From: Longimicrobium sp.
GTDB taxonomy: Bacteria; Gemmatimonadota; Gemmatimonadetes; Longimicrobiales; Longimicrobiaceae
NCBI RefSeq assembly: GCF_036388275.1
Contig: NZ_DASVSF010000091.1
Span: forward strand, 20,575-84,574
DNA: 64,000 nucleotides
Reading direction: 5' to 3'
Shown: piece after piece, positions 16,342-26,183 of the stretch
How positions within the stretch are numbered: position 1 is the stretch's first letter
Layout of the letters: every line of letters begins with the position of its first letter
Notes under the pieces: model-generated
Databases searched by the model: none
The model's input: the letters and a program-made list of their open reading frames with translations, nothing else
What the model was told of the DNA's origin: nothing
Translations under genes and position numbers: made by a program

Positions 16342-17394
16342 ATGCGAAGACCCCTGCTCTGGCTTGTCTTTGGTGCCTCGTCTGTTGCCGTCGCGGGATG
16401 CGCGTTGGTGCTGCGACCCTCCCACGCGATCGGGGATTACAAAGATTATCTCATCAACGATATACGACCTATCAGGAATGGAACGATCAGGGTCACGTTC
16501 CTTGGGACCTCGACCCTGCTCCTGGAGGACGACAGCACGAAGCTCCTGATAGACGGATTTATCAGCCGGCCACCCCTGCGGCATGTACTCATCCGCGGCC
16601 TCAGGACCAACACCGCGGTTGTTGACACTGTCTTGAACCGGCTGGGAGCGCGCCGCGTTGACGCCCTGTTCACGGTGCATTCGCACTACGATCACGCGCT
16701 CGACGCAGCGTACATCGCCAGGACCAGACATGCGCTACTGTACGGATCCGAGTCTACGAGAATGGTGGGCTTGGGGGGGAGAGTAGATCCTGGGAGAATC
16801 AAAGTATTCGTAGAGGGGGAGCCGGCAACGGTAGGTGAGTTCCGGGTCACGCCTTTCCGCTCCACTCATTCCACGCAAAGCTGGCCGGTCAGTTTTCTCG
16901 GCCAAATCACTGACCCGCTTCGGCAGCCGGCGCATGTGTCGCAGTACCGGGAGGGCGGCTCGTTCGACCTGCTCATCCAGCACCGGAATCACACGATCCT
17001 AATAAAGCCGAGTCCGTTCCTGGATAGCCTGCCAACGGGTCTGAGAGCCGATGTCGTCTTTCTCGGCATCGGGACACTGGGAAAGCGCGATACCAACTTC
17101 AAGCATGCCTACTACGAGCGATGGGTACGCGGAGTAGGAGCCAGACACGTGATCCCGATCCACTGGGACGATTTCTTTGCCCCGCTCTCGGACGACTTGC
17201 CTGCGGCACCGTGGGTCGTTGACACCAAACCACGGGCCGCGTTCGATTACCTCATCGGCTGCACGCAAAAAGACAGAATTGGGTTCCAGATCCTGCAGGG
17301 CTTTGGGAGCATTCTTCTCTTTTCACCTGACGGGCCGCCGACCCGGCCCCCGGCGCGCCCGCCCGTTCTCCACCCCCGGTGCCCGCGTGGATGA
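16342..17394 (+). CDS. Metallo-hydrolase (MBL-fold) lipoprotein
   Basis: A 350-aa predicted lipoprotein (VAGC, Cys20) carrying a metallo-beta-lactamase fold. The metal motif HSHYDH is at 113-118 (H113, H115, D117, H118), with further candidate ligands in FRSTHST and VIPIHWDD. The long version of the fold without a GHTPG motif points to the UlaG/NAPE-PLD-like hydrolases that act on phosphoesters or lactones, not to antibiotic lactamases. The start at ATG 16342 is set by the signal peptide. The C terminus ends in a Pro/Arg-rich tail. The next gene is a patatin-type lipase, so both may handle envelope lipids; that link is inference. Confidence 0.8.
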   Translation: MRRPLLWLVFGASSVAVAGCALVLRPSHAIGDYKDYLINDIRPIRNGTIRVTFLGTSTLLLEDDSTKLLIDGFISRPPLRHVLIRGLRTNTAVVDTVLNRLGARRVDALFTVHSHYDHALDAAYIARTRHALLYGSESTRMVGLGGRVDPGRIKVFVEGEPATVGEFRVTPFRSTHSTQSWPVSFLGQITDPLRQPAHVSQYREGGSFDLLIQHRNHTILIKPSPFLDSLPTGLRADVVFLGIGTLGKRDTNFKHAYYERWVRGVGARHVIPIHWDDFFAPLSDDLPAAPWVVDTKPRAAFDYLIGCTQKDRIGFQILQGFGSILLFSPDGPPTRPPARPPVLHPRCPRG

Positions 17395-17694
17395 TGTGCG
17401 CCTGGTTTTACAAGGACGGGTCGACTCAAAGATCCAACGATGTACGGCCCCACGGCGTCGTACCAGACATAGGCCCGGGCGGGACCTCCGGCCAGCGCAG
17501 GAGTCGAAAGTCGCTTCCCGAGAGCGTGGCTTTCGATCCTACCTCAAGGTCCGCGGGTGACGCACCCAGAAATGTCCCTGTTCCTAAGGGCTGGCGAAGA
17601 TCCTCGCTCCGCGCTCGGAGGACCCGCGTAGACGATGCGCATGTAGCGGCTGGCACGCTGCGTTGATTGAACCCTTTGGCCTGGAGTGCACATC
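17395..17694. other. Intergenic stretch, nothing recognised
   Basis: Three hundred bases between the metallo-hydrolase and the lipase. Short minus-strand frames are open but broken relative to one another and match nothing known to me. Confidence 0.45.
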
Positions 17695-20181
17695 ATGACC
17701 TTCGTCGGACGTCGCTTTCTGCTGATTCCCGCCATCGCAGGCCTGCTCGGCTGCATGGCGAACCCATTGCTGTCGCAACCTGAGCAAGACAGTGTTCCGG
17801 TCCTTGTGAGCGTAAGCGGGGGAATCAGTCTTGGTGCGTATGAGGCAGGGCTGAACTGGGCCTTGGTGGAGTTTCTCCGGGCCTCCAAGCACCCGGACTT
17901 CAGACGTTCGGTCGGACTCGGCAACAGCTTCTTCTATCTGGGAACAGCAACCGGGGCTTCCGCAGGAAACGTGAACGGCCTGCTGTCAGCCGTGGAAGCG
18001 TGCGCCGGCACCGCTCGCGAGCCGGAGCAAAGCCTGTTCTGGAGAATGTGGGTCCATACGGGGATCGAGCAGTTGATGAACGAGCAACTCAACGATGATC
18101 GAAACCGAGCGCTCTTTCACCGAGACTTCTTGAATGGACCCGTATTCGGCAGTGTTGTGAAGCAGATGAATCAGCCGGGCTCGGGCAATTGTGACATCCC
18201 GGTTGGCCTATCGCTGACCCGAGTGGTTCCGGACAGCGTTGTCCTGGATCCAGATAGTGCGATTTGGATTCCGACCCAGCGTTTCGTAGCCGCATACCGG
18301 GTACGAAGAGCAGCGGACGGCCGCCTTCAGTTTATACAGCCTCATCCCGGGTTGCACGCAGACATCTCCGCCGGAGAGCTCGTAATCGCGCCGGCCGACG
18401 GCGAAAGGCGGATCAGCGGCGACTCTATCCTCAAGTTTGTCTCCGCATCGGGAGCGTTTCCGTTCGCATTTGAGCCGGTAGTGCTGACATATCTGGATCG
18501 CGATTCACTCAATGCGGATTGGGAATGCAGGAGTGGGTCAGAATGTAAGCTGGAAGCCACATTCGTGGACGGGGGCGCATTCGACAACAACCCCCTAGCG
18601 CTCGCACTCTCGTTGTTTCTATCAATCCCGGGGACAGACTCGATGGACGAGCGAGTTCGGCTGGTCTATATCGATGCCTCGCTTACGCGAGACAGCTTAC
18701 ACACCCTCTCTGCGGGTGACCAAAGAGCCGTGCCAGCACCGCGCGGTTTGGCGGGAGTCCTCGACGTCGCCCTTCCGCTGATTACCAGCGCACGAAAGTA
18801 CGAGTTGCATTCACTTTCCCGTTCTCTCGCGCAGCTTGGCCCGACAGGACACGTGCAGCGGAACTGGTTGCGAGCCACAAGTCGCTCGCAACCCATCTTC
18901 GGTGAGCATCTTGGGGCTTTTGGCGCGTTTCTGGGTAGCCCACTACGGGAGTATGATTTTTACGCCGGAATGTATGACGGCCTCCGCTTCGCAGCGCAAG
19001 ACCTACTCTGTGCAGGGCGGGCAGATACAGCGCAAGATCGCGCCTGCATCGCCGAACGCACGCGAGATTTGCTTCGCTCGCCTCATATTCCCGTTGGCCG
19101 GGTGGCTCCCCGGGCGCTATGGCATTTCTTCCGGGACGAGTACCCGAATGCCGCCGCGGATGATCCGGCCACGCTCGTTGTCGACACCCTATCGCCGGGT
19201 GTGACCGAAGAGCACGCGGTCTTAACACGCGCGCGTATCTTGGATGCGCTACTTACAGCAAACCACCGGGTCCGATACGAGTCGCGCTGGAGCGATACCT
19301 CATGCGCAAGATACCGTTGGCAGGAGCGATTGACCTGCATAGGTGGCTTCGCCGAAGTACTCAGAATCGCTGCAACGCCGGAAGTCCGGAAAGAGGTCGC
19401 TTTATGGACGCGCGAGCCAGCCTGTAGCTGGGCACGATCAGCGACTGCACCGGAATCGTGTCCAGTCGATGGCACTTTCCAACGGTTGCTAGTCAATCCC
19501 GAGGAATTCACGGTGGAACTAACCGATCGCGTCGTTCACCAGCTCTGGCGAGTGGAAGATGCGCTCGGGTGGGACACCGCCACGGCAAGGTACTCCCGGG
19601 AGAACCTCATTGAATGGGGGGAGATGCTTTATCGGGGGGTAGGCCCGCGGCGAGCGGTGACGTTTGGTTGGCGGCGAGGGTGGGATCTTGACCCGTCGTC
19701 CATCCAGACTCTCACCGAGCACAAGGGTCGGCGCCTGATGCAGTTCCCTGTCCCTTATGGATTAAGCTGGGCAGATGGTAACGGGGTTGAACTGTCGTAC
19801 CGTCCCACGCTGTACCCGTCCCGCCAAATGAGAGTGCTCTCGGTGATTCTGCCGGCGAGCGTCACCGCACGCAGCGGAGGGACCTACGATCTCAGCGGAG
19901 GGCTCGGTATCCGTCTGACTCCGGAAACGCTGTCTCCGTGGGTTTCGAGCATCGAGGCTGCTTGGCAACCGCTTCACAGCTTCGATCCGGGCGAGCGTGC
20001 TCACGGTTCGCTCCAAACAGGCACACTCACACTCCAGCTCATTGCGGACCGACTCCGACTCGGCATCCGGTACCTTGATGATCCGGATCCAGCATTCAAC
20101 GGCGGACACCGCGTCTGGTACTCACTCGGAATCGCGGATTTCAACGGGCTGATGTACTGGATGAGACGGACGCAAAACTGA
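17695..20181 (+). CDS. Patatin-like phospholipase lipoprotein with C-terminal barrel-like region
   Basis: An 828-aa predicted lipid acyl hydrolase. The lipobox LLGC (Cys20) follows a short signal peptide. The patatin core carries the oxyanion-hole glycines GGISLGAYEAG (42-52), the nucleophile elbow GASAG with Ser89, and the DGG motif with Asp292 (VDGGAFDNNP). These are the residues of the Ser-Asp dyad. The last 200 residues are beta-rich with alternating hydrophobic strands (residues 700-828), which could form a surface or outer-membrane domain. ATG 17695 is preceded by CTGGAG at a suitable distance; a GTG at 17686 is less likely. Its codon composition is AT-richer than the core genes. It could act as a surface lipase or effector. 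Confidence 0.87.
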   Translation: MTFVGRRFLLIPAIAGLLGCMANPLLSQPEQDSVPVLVSVSGGISLGAYEAGLNWALVEFLRASKHPDFRRSVGLGNSFFYLGTATGASAGNVNGLLSAVEACAGTAREPEQSLFWRMWVHTGIEQLMNEQLNDDRNRALFHRDFLNGPVFGSVVKQMNQPGSGNCDIPVGLSLTRVVPDSVVLDPDSAIWIPTQRFVAAYRVRRAADGRLQFIQPHPGLHADISAGELVIAPADGERRISGDSILKFVSASGAFPFAFEPVVLTYLDRDSLNADWECRSGSECKLEATFVDGGAFDNNPLALALSLFLSIPGTDSMDERVRLVYIDASLTRDSLHTLSAGDQRAVPAPRGLAGVLDVALPLITSARKYELHSLSRSLAQLGPTGHVQRNWLRATSRSQPIFGEHLGAFGAFLGSPLREYDFYAGMYDGLRFAAQDLLCAGRADTAQDRACIAERTRDLLRSPHIPVGRVAPRALWHFFRDEYPNAAADDPATLVVDTLSPGVTEEHAVLTRARILDALLTANHRVRYESRWSDTSCARYRWQERLTCIGGFAEVLRIAATPEVRKEVALWTREPACSWARSATAPESCPVDGTFQRLLVNPEEFTVELTDRVVHQLWRVEDALGWDTATARYSRENLIEWGEMLYRGVGPRRAVTFGWRRGWDLDPSSIQTLTEHKGRRLMQFPVPYGLSWADGNGVELSYRPTLYPSRQMRVLSVILPASVTARSGGTYDLSGGLGIRLTPETLSPWVSSIEAAWQPLHSFDPGERAHGSLQTGTLTLQLIADRLRLGIRYLDDPDPAFNGGHRVWYSLGIADFNGLMYWMRRTQN

Positions 20182-20429
20182 CCCTCAGGTTGAGTTCCCG
20201 CGTTCGCGAATCAGGGTCGTGGTCGATTGCGCGAACGCCGTGCGAATGCCCTCCAGGATGCCTGACCTGTCGCATCCGCTAAGTGAAACGAAGCTTGCGG
20301 ATCACGGCTACGATGCCGATCGGACTTCAACTGCCAGCCCGCCGCACTTCTGCGAGATTGCTCAATCGATCAGGTGAAGGCCAGCTACGGGAGAGCTGCC
20401 GGCTCTCCTGGTTGTCGAGCCCCGGGAGA

Positions 20430-21677
20430 CTACGGGTAGAGCAGGTACGGCTTGCGGGCCGCGCGGAACTCCTCGGCCTCGCGGTCCCACTCGTCCAGCA
20501 GGGGGAGGAGCCGGCCTCCTTCGATGGCGAGCCTCACCTTGTCGGAGCCGGTGAGGCGGTCGATGGTCCGCGTCCACGCGAAGTCGGCGGGGTGCTGGCG
20601 GCGGATCTCGTCGATGAGCAGGAGCGCCGTGCGCACGGGGCGGTACGCCTGCCGGTCGGTGACGACGAAGCGGATCCCGGGGATGGCCTGGCCCGGGAAC
20701 TTCCGCGCCGTGGGCTCCATCGGCAGCGTGACCGCCTCGAAGCGGATCCCCGGGAGCTGCTTCGCGTTCATGATGGCCGCGACCCGCGGGGCGTCGAGCC
20801 ACGAGGCCCCTACCTGCTCGAAGGGGCGGTCCGTACCCCGCCCCTCGGCGACGCTCGTGCCCTCGAAGTACACCGTTCCGGGGTAGCTCGTCAGCGCGGC
20901 GAGGGAGCGCAGGTTGGGAGACGGGTTCACCCAGGGGAGCCCGGTCTCGTCCTGCCATTGCGAGCGCCGCCAGTTCGCCACCCGCGCCACGATGAGGTTC
21001 GCGCCGATCCCGTACTTCTCGTTGAAGAGGGTCGCGAGCTCGCCCACCGTCATCCCGTGGCGCGCCGGGATCGGGTACATCCCCACGAACGACGCGAACC
21101 GGGGGTCGAGCAGGGCGCCTTCTACGATCTCGCCCCCGATGGGATTGGGCCGGTCGAGCACCACGAACGGGATCCCCTTCGCCTTCGCGGCCTGCATGGC
21201 GAGCGCCATGGTGGAGACGTACGTCCAGGTGCGCCCGCCCACCTCCTGAAGGTCGTACACCAGCACGTCCACATCCTTCAGCATCGCCGGGGTGGGGGCG
21301 CGGTCCTCGGACAGATACAGGGAGTAGACCGGCACGCCCGTCTTCGGATCGACCTCGTCCTGGATGTGCTCCCCGTCCATGACGTTCCCCCGGATGCCGT
21401 GCTCGGGAGCCAGGAGAGCCACCAGCGTCAGCTCCGGGTGCTGCGCGATCAGGTCGATGTCCGGCGTCCGCGCCCGGTCGATCCCGGTGTGGTTGGTGAT
21501 GAGCCCCACGCGCTTCCCCCGCACCGCCGCCGGCAGGTCTGCCAGGAAGGTCTCGATGCCGGGGCGAACCCCCGCTGCCGCGGCGGGGGAGGTGGCGACC
21601 GCCGCCCCCGGGTGCTCTGCCGGAGCAGGAGCCTGGCAGGCGGCGAGCAGCAGGAGGGCGGGAGCGAAGGCTTTCAT
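20430..21677 (-). CDS. namZ: Exo-beta-N-acetylmuramidase (DUF1343) lipoprotein
   Basis: Cleaves terminal MurNAc from peptidoglycan fragments during wall recycling. The 415-aa product has a lipobox LAAC (Cys14), so it is anchored on the periplasmic side. The DUF1343/NamZ hallmarks are present in order: GLITNHTGIDR near residue 60, LLAPEHGIRG near 90, VYDLQEVGGRTWTY near 145, LDRPNPIGG near 175 and the C-terminal RPVRTALLLI segment. ATG 21677 is preferred over an open frame from 21713 because the signal peptide starts there. It is transcribed divergently from the DUF5916 gene. Confidence 0.93.
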   Translation of the reverse strand: MKAFAPALLLLAACQAPAPAEHPGAAVATSPAAAAGVRPGIETFLADLPAAVRGKRVGLITNHTGIDRARTPDIDLIAQHPELTLVALLAPEHGIRGNVMDGEHIQDEVDPKTGVPVYSLYLSEDRAPTPAMLKDVDVLVYDLQEVGGRTWTYVSTMALAMQAAKAKGIPFVVLDRPNPIGGEIVEGALLDPRFASFVGMYPIPARHGMTVGELATLFNEKYGIGANLIVARVANWRRSQWQDETGLPWVNPSPNLRSLAALTSYPGTVYFEGTSVAEGRGTDRPFEQVGASWLDAPRVAAIMNAKQLPGIRFEAVTLPMEPTARKFPGQAIPGIRFVVTDRQAYRPVRTALLLIDEIRRQHPADFAWTRTIDRLTGSDKVRLAIEGGRLLPLLDEWDREAEEFRAARKPYLLYP

Positions 21678-21853
21678 CGGCTCTCGGGGCGGCGGGGGAA
21701 AGATGGCTAACAATACGACTCCCCCGCCCCGCCGAAACCCCCCGCACCGCAGGCCCTCGGTTGCGATGGATTCCAGCCGGACCCATACTCCCGGCGCGGC
21801 TGAACCCGCGGCCCTTCCTCCGCCCGCCTGGACGTCCCGAATCCCCCGCTGCC

Positions 21854-24562
21854 ATGCATGCTGGAACCCTCGCGGCCGTCGCGTTCCTCTTCTCCGCGCC
21901 GCTCGTGGGACAGGCCCCGGCGCCCGGGTCGCAGAACGATCCCCGCCCCGCCGTCCGGGCGGCCGCCCGGAGTTCCGCGATCGTCATCGACGGGCGGCTC
22001 GACGACGCCGCGTGGATGGCGGCGGAGGTGGCGGGCGACTTCCGCCAGCAGCAGCCGGACGAGGGAGCGGCGCCCACCGAGCGCACGGAGATCCGCCTGC
22101 TGTACGACGCGAGCGCGGTGTACATCGGCGCCCGGATGTTCGACTCCGGAGGGCCGTCGGGGGTGCGCAAGCTGCTGGTGCGGCGCGACCAGCTGCTCAA
22201 CGACAACGCCTCCGACAAGATCGCGGTGGTGCTCGATCCCTACCGCGACCGCCAGACGAGCGTCTGGTTCGAGCTGAATCCGCTGGGCGTAAAGGGCGAC
22301 CGGCTGAACTCGGATGCCTCCTTCGATCCCGTCTGGGAGGGTGCGTCGCGCGTCGATTCGCTCGGGTGGACCGCCGAGTTCAAGATTCCCCTCTCCCAAC
22401 TCCGCTTTCCGCGCGATTCGCTGCAGAGCTGGGGATTGCAGGTGTGGCGGACGCTGGCGCGGCGCAACGAGTCGAGCATGTGGGCCTTCTGGCGGAGGAA
22501 CGAGCCGGGCGGTCCCGGATACTTCGGCACGGTGACCGGTCTGGCCCTGGCCGCGCAGCCGCGGCGCCTGGAGCTGCTGCCGTACCTGGTGCAGAAGGGC
22601 ACCTTCGCGGAGCCGCCCGCCGGCAACCCGTTCCGCAGCCGGCGGGAGCTGGGCACGCGCGCCGGCGGGGACCTCAGCTACAGCCTGAGCTCCAGCTTTG
22701 CGCTGGATGCCACGGTGAATCCCGACTTCGGGCAGGTCGAGGTGGACCCCGCCGTGGTGAACCTTTCGGCTTTCGAGACGACCTTCCAGGAGAAGCGGCC
22801 CTTCTTCGTGACGAACGCCGGGGGATTCTCGTTCGGGGGGGTGAGCTGCTACCTCTGCAGCAACGCGTCGGGCCTCAACCTGTTCTACACGCGCCGGATC
22901 GGACGGGCGCCGCAGCTCGCCGGCCTCGTGCAGCCGGGGAACTACGCCGACTTCGCGGACGCGGCCACCATCCTGGGGGCCGCAAAGATCACGGGCCGCA
23001 CGAAGGGCGGGCTCTCCGTCGCCGTGCTCGAGGCGCTCACGGACGGAGTCACGGCGCGCTACGTTCCCCAGGCCACGCCGACGGATGAACCGGCGAGCCG
23101 CGAGATCGAGCCCATGACCAACTACCTGGTGGGCCGTGTGCGGCAGGACCTGCGAAACGGCGACACGCGGATCGGCTTCATCACCACGATGACCCGCCGG
23201 TTCATGAGCGACCCGGCGCTGACCAGCCGGCTCCACCACCGGGCCGAGGCCGCCGGCGCCGACGTCCAGCACTACTGGGGTGGGCGCGGCTACTCATTCA
23301 CGGGACAGGTGGCCTTCTCGAACGTGGCCGGAGACAGCGGCGCGCTCCGGCGCACCCAGCGCACCAGCGCCCACTACTTTCAGCGGCCTGACCGGAAGGC
23401 CACCAGCGACGGGCTGTTCGACATCCGCTACGATCCCGCCCGCACGTCGCTGCGCGGCTACGGGATGTACGCCCGGATCGCCAAGGAGAGCGGGAACTGG
23501 CGCTGGGAAACCGCGCAGAACTGGCGGAGCCCGGGCTTCGAGGTGAACGACCTGGCCGCGCTCACCCGCACCGACTTCCGGTGGATGCAGGCCAGCGTCC
23601 AGCGGAGCTGGACGAACCCCACCCGCTGGTACCGGGGGGCGTCGTTGACCGTCTCCGCGCAGCAGCAGCTCAACTACGACGGCGACCGCACCGACCTGCA
23701 GGGGGGGATCCTGGGGGAGATCACCTTCCGCAACTACGTCCAGGCACGAGGCCTGGTGATCACCCACCCGCCGACGTACGACCCGTACCGCACCCGCGGC
23801 GGGGTGATCGTCCGCAGCGCGGGATACCACCTCTTCTCGTCGACCCTGAACGGTGACACCCGCAAGCGGGTGAGCTGGACGGTGGGCGGGCAGGGTGGCC
23901 CCAACATCGCCGACAACGGCGGGTTCGTCACGGGGAACGCCAGCCTGGTGCTCAAGCCGGCCGAGAACATACGCATCAGCCTGGGCCCGTCGTACCTGTG
24001 GGACGTGGACCCGCGGGCCTTCGTCACCAACGTCGCGGACTCCACGGCGAGGCAGTTCGGCGGGGTCCGGAGCGTGTTCGCGCGGCTGGAACAGCACAAC
24101 CTGTCCATGAACGCGCGCATCAACGCGACCTTCACCCCCAACCTGACGCTGGAGCTGTTCGCCCAGCCGCTCCTCGCGAGCGGCAACTACAGCGACCTGA
24201 ACGAGTACCGGGCACCGCGCACCACCGACGCGCTGGTCTACGGGCGGGACGTGGGAACGATGAGCGAGGCCCGCGACACCACGGGCCGGGTCACGCGGTA
24301 CCTCGTGGACCCCGACGGCACCGGCCCCGCGGCGGGGTTCGAGGTCGCCAACCCCAACTTCAACTTCCGGTCGCTGCGCGGGACCGCGGTGGTACGGTGG
24401 GAGTATCGTCCGGGCTCGACGCTCTTCTTCGTGTGGACGCAGCAGCGCTCCGGCTCGGACGCATTCGGCGATTTCGATTTCAGCCGCGAGCGCTCCGCGC
24501 TCTTCCGTGACCGGCCGGTGAACGTCTTCCAGGTGAAAGCCAGCTACTGGCTCGGCAGGTAA
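21854..24562 (+). CDS. DUF5916 outer-membrane protein with N-terminal CBM9-like domain
   Basis: A 902-aa secreted protein. A signal peptide (MHAGTLAAVAFLFSAPLVGQ) precedes a CBM9-like beta-sandwich (about 35-215: IDGRLDDAAWMAAEVAG, then LLYDASAVYIGARMFD). A long DUF5916 domain to the C terminus is made of alternating amphipathic strands typical of a large outer-membrane barrel (the last residues end in the aromatic SYWLGR). Family members are common in Gemmatimonadota and Bacteroidota and are thought to take part in glycan binding or uptake; the substrate is unknown. The frame is open from 21761, but the signal peptide sets ATG 21854. It is divergent from namZ, with about 175 bases between. 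Confidence 0.85.
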   Translation: MHAGTLAAVAFLFSAPLVGQAPAPGSQNDPRPAVRAAARSSAIVIDGRLDDAAWMAAEVAGDFRQQQPDEGAAPTERTEIRLLYDASAVYIGARMFDSGGPSGVRKLLVRRDQLLNDNASDKIAVVLDPYRDRQTSVWFELNPLGVKGDRLNSDASFDPVWEGASRVDSLGWTAEFKIPLSQLRFPRDSLQSWGLQVWRTLARRNESSMWAFWRRNEPGGPGYFGTVTGLALAAQPRRLELLPYLVQKGTFAEPPAGNPFRSRRELGTRAGGDLSYSLSSSFALDATVNPDFGQVEVDPAVVNLSAFETTFQEKRPFFVTNAGGFSFGGVSCYLCSNASGLNLFYTRRIGRAPQLAGLVQPGNYADFADAATILGAAKITGRTKGGLSVAVLEALTDGVTARYVPQATPTDEPASREIEPMTNYLVGRVRQDLRNGDTRIGFITTMTRRFMSDPALTSRLHHRAEAAGADVQHYWGGRGYSFTGQVAFSNVAGDSGALRRTQRTSAHYFQRPDRKATSDGLFDIRYDPARTSLRGYGMYARIAKESGNWRWETAQNWRSPGFEVNDLAALTRTDFRWMQASVQRSWTNPTRWYRGASLTVSAQQQLNYDGDRTDLQGGILGEITFRNYVQARGLVITHPPTYDPYRTRGGVIVRSAGYHLFSSTLNGDTRKRVSWTVGGQGGPNIADNGGFVTGNASLVLKPAENIRISLGPSYLWDVDPRAFVTNVADSTARQFGGVRSVFARLEQHNLSMNARINATFTPNLTLELFAQPLLASGNYSDLNEYRAPRTTDALVYGRDVGTMSEARDTTGRVTRYLVDPDGTGPAAGFEVANPNFNFRSLRGTAVVRWEYRPGSTLFFVWTQQRSGSDAFGDFDFSRERSALFRDRPVNVFQVKASYWLGR

Positions 24563-24637
24563 GGGGCGGAGCGAAGCATCTGCTTACAACTTCGTCCGGG
24601 ACTTGCGGATCGACTGACCCCCGGGCCACGCGCCGGA

Positions 24638-25870
24638 CTATGCCGCCGCGAGCGGCAGGGTGAAGAAGAAGGTGCTGCCCTCGCCCGGCGTGCTTTCCAC
24701 GGCGATCCCGCCGCCGTGCGCGGCCACGATGCCGTGCGCGATGGTCAGCCCCAGCCCGGTGCCCTGGCGGCCCGCCCGCCGCGCCTGCCAGAACTGCTCG
24801 AACACGTGCCGAAGCTGCTCGGGCGAAATGCCCTGGCCCGTGTCGGCGACGGAAAACACCGCGTTCCCATCCTCCACCCGCAGCCCCAGGGTGATGCAGC
24901 CGCCCGCGGCGGTGAACCTCACCGCGTTGCCCGCCAGGTTCCCCAGCACCTGCAGCACCCGGTCGGGGTCGGCGCGTAGCTGGGCGCCATTCCCCGCATC
25001 GCTGAAGGCGAAGCGGATCCCCTTTTCCTCCACGATGGGCCTCAGCACCTCGCAGGCGCCGCGCAGGATGTCGGAGGCGTGGACGGCCCGCGGCTCCATC
25101 GACAGGTGCCCGGCCGCGATGCTCGCCGCATCCAGCAGGTCGCCGATCATGCGGTCCATCTGCTGGGCGGCGCGCCTCACGATGGCCAGCTGCCGGCGCA
25201 CCGGCACGGGGCCGTCGTCCGCGGGAAGTGCGTCCAGCAGGAACTGCGCGCTGAGCTGAATGGTGTGCACCGGGTTGCGCAGGTCGTGCGACACGATGGC
25301 CAGCACCTCGTCGCGCATCCCCACGGTGTGCTGCAGCTCCACCTCCACCCGGGCCCGCTCGGCCAGGTCCATCCGCAGCTCGATCTCGGTGCTCACCGAC
25401 GCCGCCAGGTCGGTAAGGTTCAGCACGTCGTCGTCTGTCCAGTGGCGCACCACGTAGTCCATCACGCACAGCGTTCCGATGGCGTGCCCATCGGCCGTGA
25501 GCAGCGGGATGCCGGCGTACGCGGTGACCCCGAACTGCGCGATGGCGGGGTTCTGGCCCACGATGGGGTGCTCGCGCGTGTCGGGAACGATCAGCGGTTT
25601 TCCGAGCACGACGGTGTGCTTGCAGAACGAGAACTCCAGCGGCGTGGCGCGCTCGGTGGCCAGGGGTTCCGGCATGCCCGCGCAGCTCATGTAGAACTGC
25701 CGGTCGCTGTCCACCAGCGTCACCGTGGCCAACGGCGCGTTCAGCAGCCGGCTGGCCAGCCTCGTCAGCCGGTCGAACGCCGCGTCGGTGGGCGCGTCCA
25801 GCAGCCCGGTGGCCCGCAGGCGCGCGAGCCGTTCGGGGCTCTGGACGATGTCAACTACGGTAGTGCTCAT
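24638..25870 (-). CDS. GAF-domain sensor histidine kinase
   Basis: A 410-aa soluble two-component kinase. The N-terminal GAF domain (about 15-165: CAGMPEP..., ATPLEFSFCKHTV, AYAGIPL, IGTLCVMD) is of the type that senses small ligands or redox state. HisKA follows, with the phospho-accepting histidine in VSHDLRNPVH (about residue 194). The HATPase domain has N box LAGNAVRF, G1 DTGQGIS and G2 GTGLGL. There are no membrane segments. Its response regulator is not adjacent; the orphan receiver at 33343 is a candidate but distant. The start at ATG 25870 gives a normal GAF N terminus; the longer frame to 25987 adds only Arg-rich sequence. Confidence 0.93.
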   Translation of the reverse strand: MSTTVVDIVQSPERLARLRATGLLDAPTDAAFDRLTRLASRLLNAPLATVTLVDSDRQFYMSCAGMPEPLATERATPLEFSFCKHTVVLGKPLIVPDTREHPIVGQNPAIAQFGVTAYAGIPLLTADGHAIGTLCVMDYVVRHWTDDDVLNLTDLAASVSTEIELRMDLAERARVEVELQHTVGMRDEVLAIVSHDLRNPVHTIQLSAQFLLDALPADDGPVPVRRQLAIVRRAAQQMDRMIGDLLDAASIAAGHLSMEPRAVHASDILRGACEVLRPIVEEKGIRFAFSDAGNGAQLRADPDRVLQVLGNLAGNAVRFTAAGGCITLGLRVEDGNAVFSVADTGQGISPEQLRHVFEQFWQARRAGRQGTGLGLTIAHGIVAAHGGGIAVESTPGEGSTFFFTLPLAAA

Positions 25871-25943
25871 GTCGCCCGGCGTTCGTGCGCGCGAAAGGAC
25901 CGCCGTCCGTGCGGTGCCCCATCCATCCGTACGACGAGATGCG

Positions 25944-26006
25944 GAGGAGCGGATTCCCTTGCGGCGTAAGCTCCGTGCCAGGAGCAACTTTGGCGCCGGG
26001 CACCCA
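25944..26006 (+). repeat. Dispersed repeat, copy 1
   Basis: About 63 bases from GGAGCGGATTCCCTTGCGGC to GGGCACCC, nearly identical to 26922-26986. Each copy lies 100-180 bases upstream of a lipoprotein gene. Confidence 0.8.
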
Positions 26007-26183
26007 GCGCGCCGAAGTCCTCGCCCAAGCCGACTTCGCTCGAGAGCCTTGCGTACGCGAACGTTTGACGTAAGCTATTCGCAACGATACTTTCGGGACG
26101 ATACGTTCGCCTTCCCCCCCCCATTTCGTTTATCGGCGTGGGGCGCACAGGTGATGGATACTCGATTCGTAAGGCCGGATACC

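Noticed and set aside
17426..17924. Minus-strand frames suggesting a decayed gene before the lipase
   Set aside because: Pieces are short, in different frames and match no family I know.
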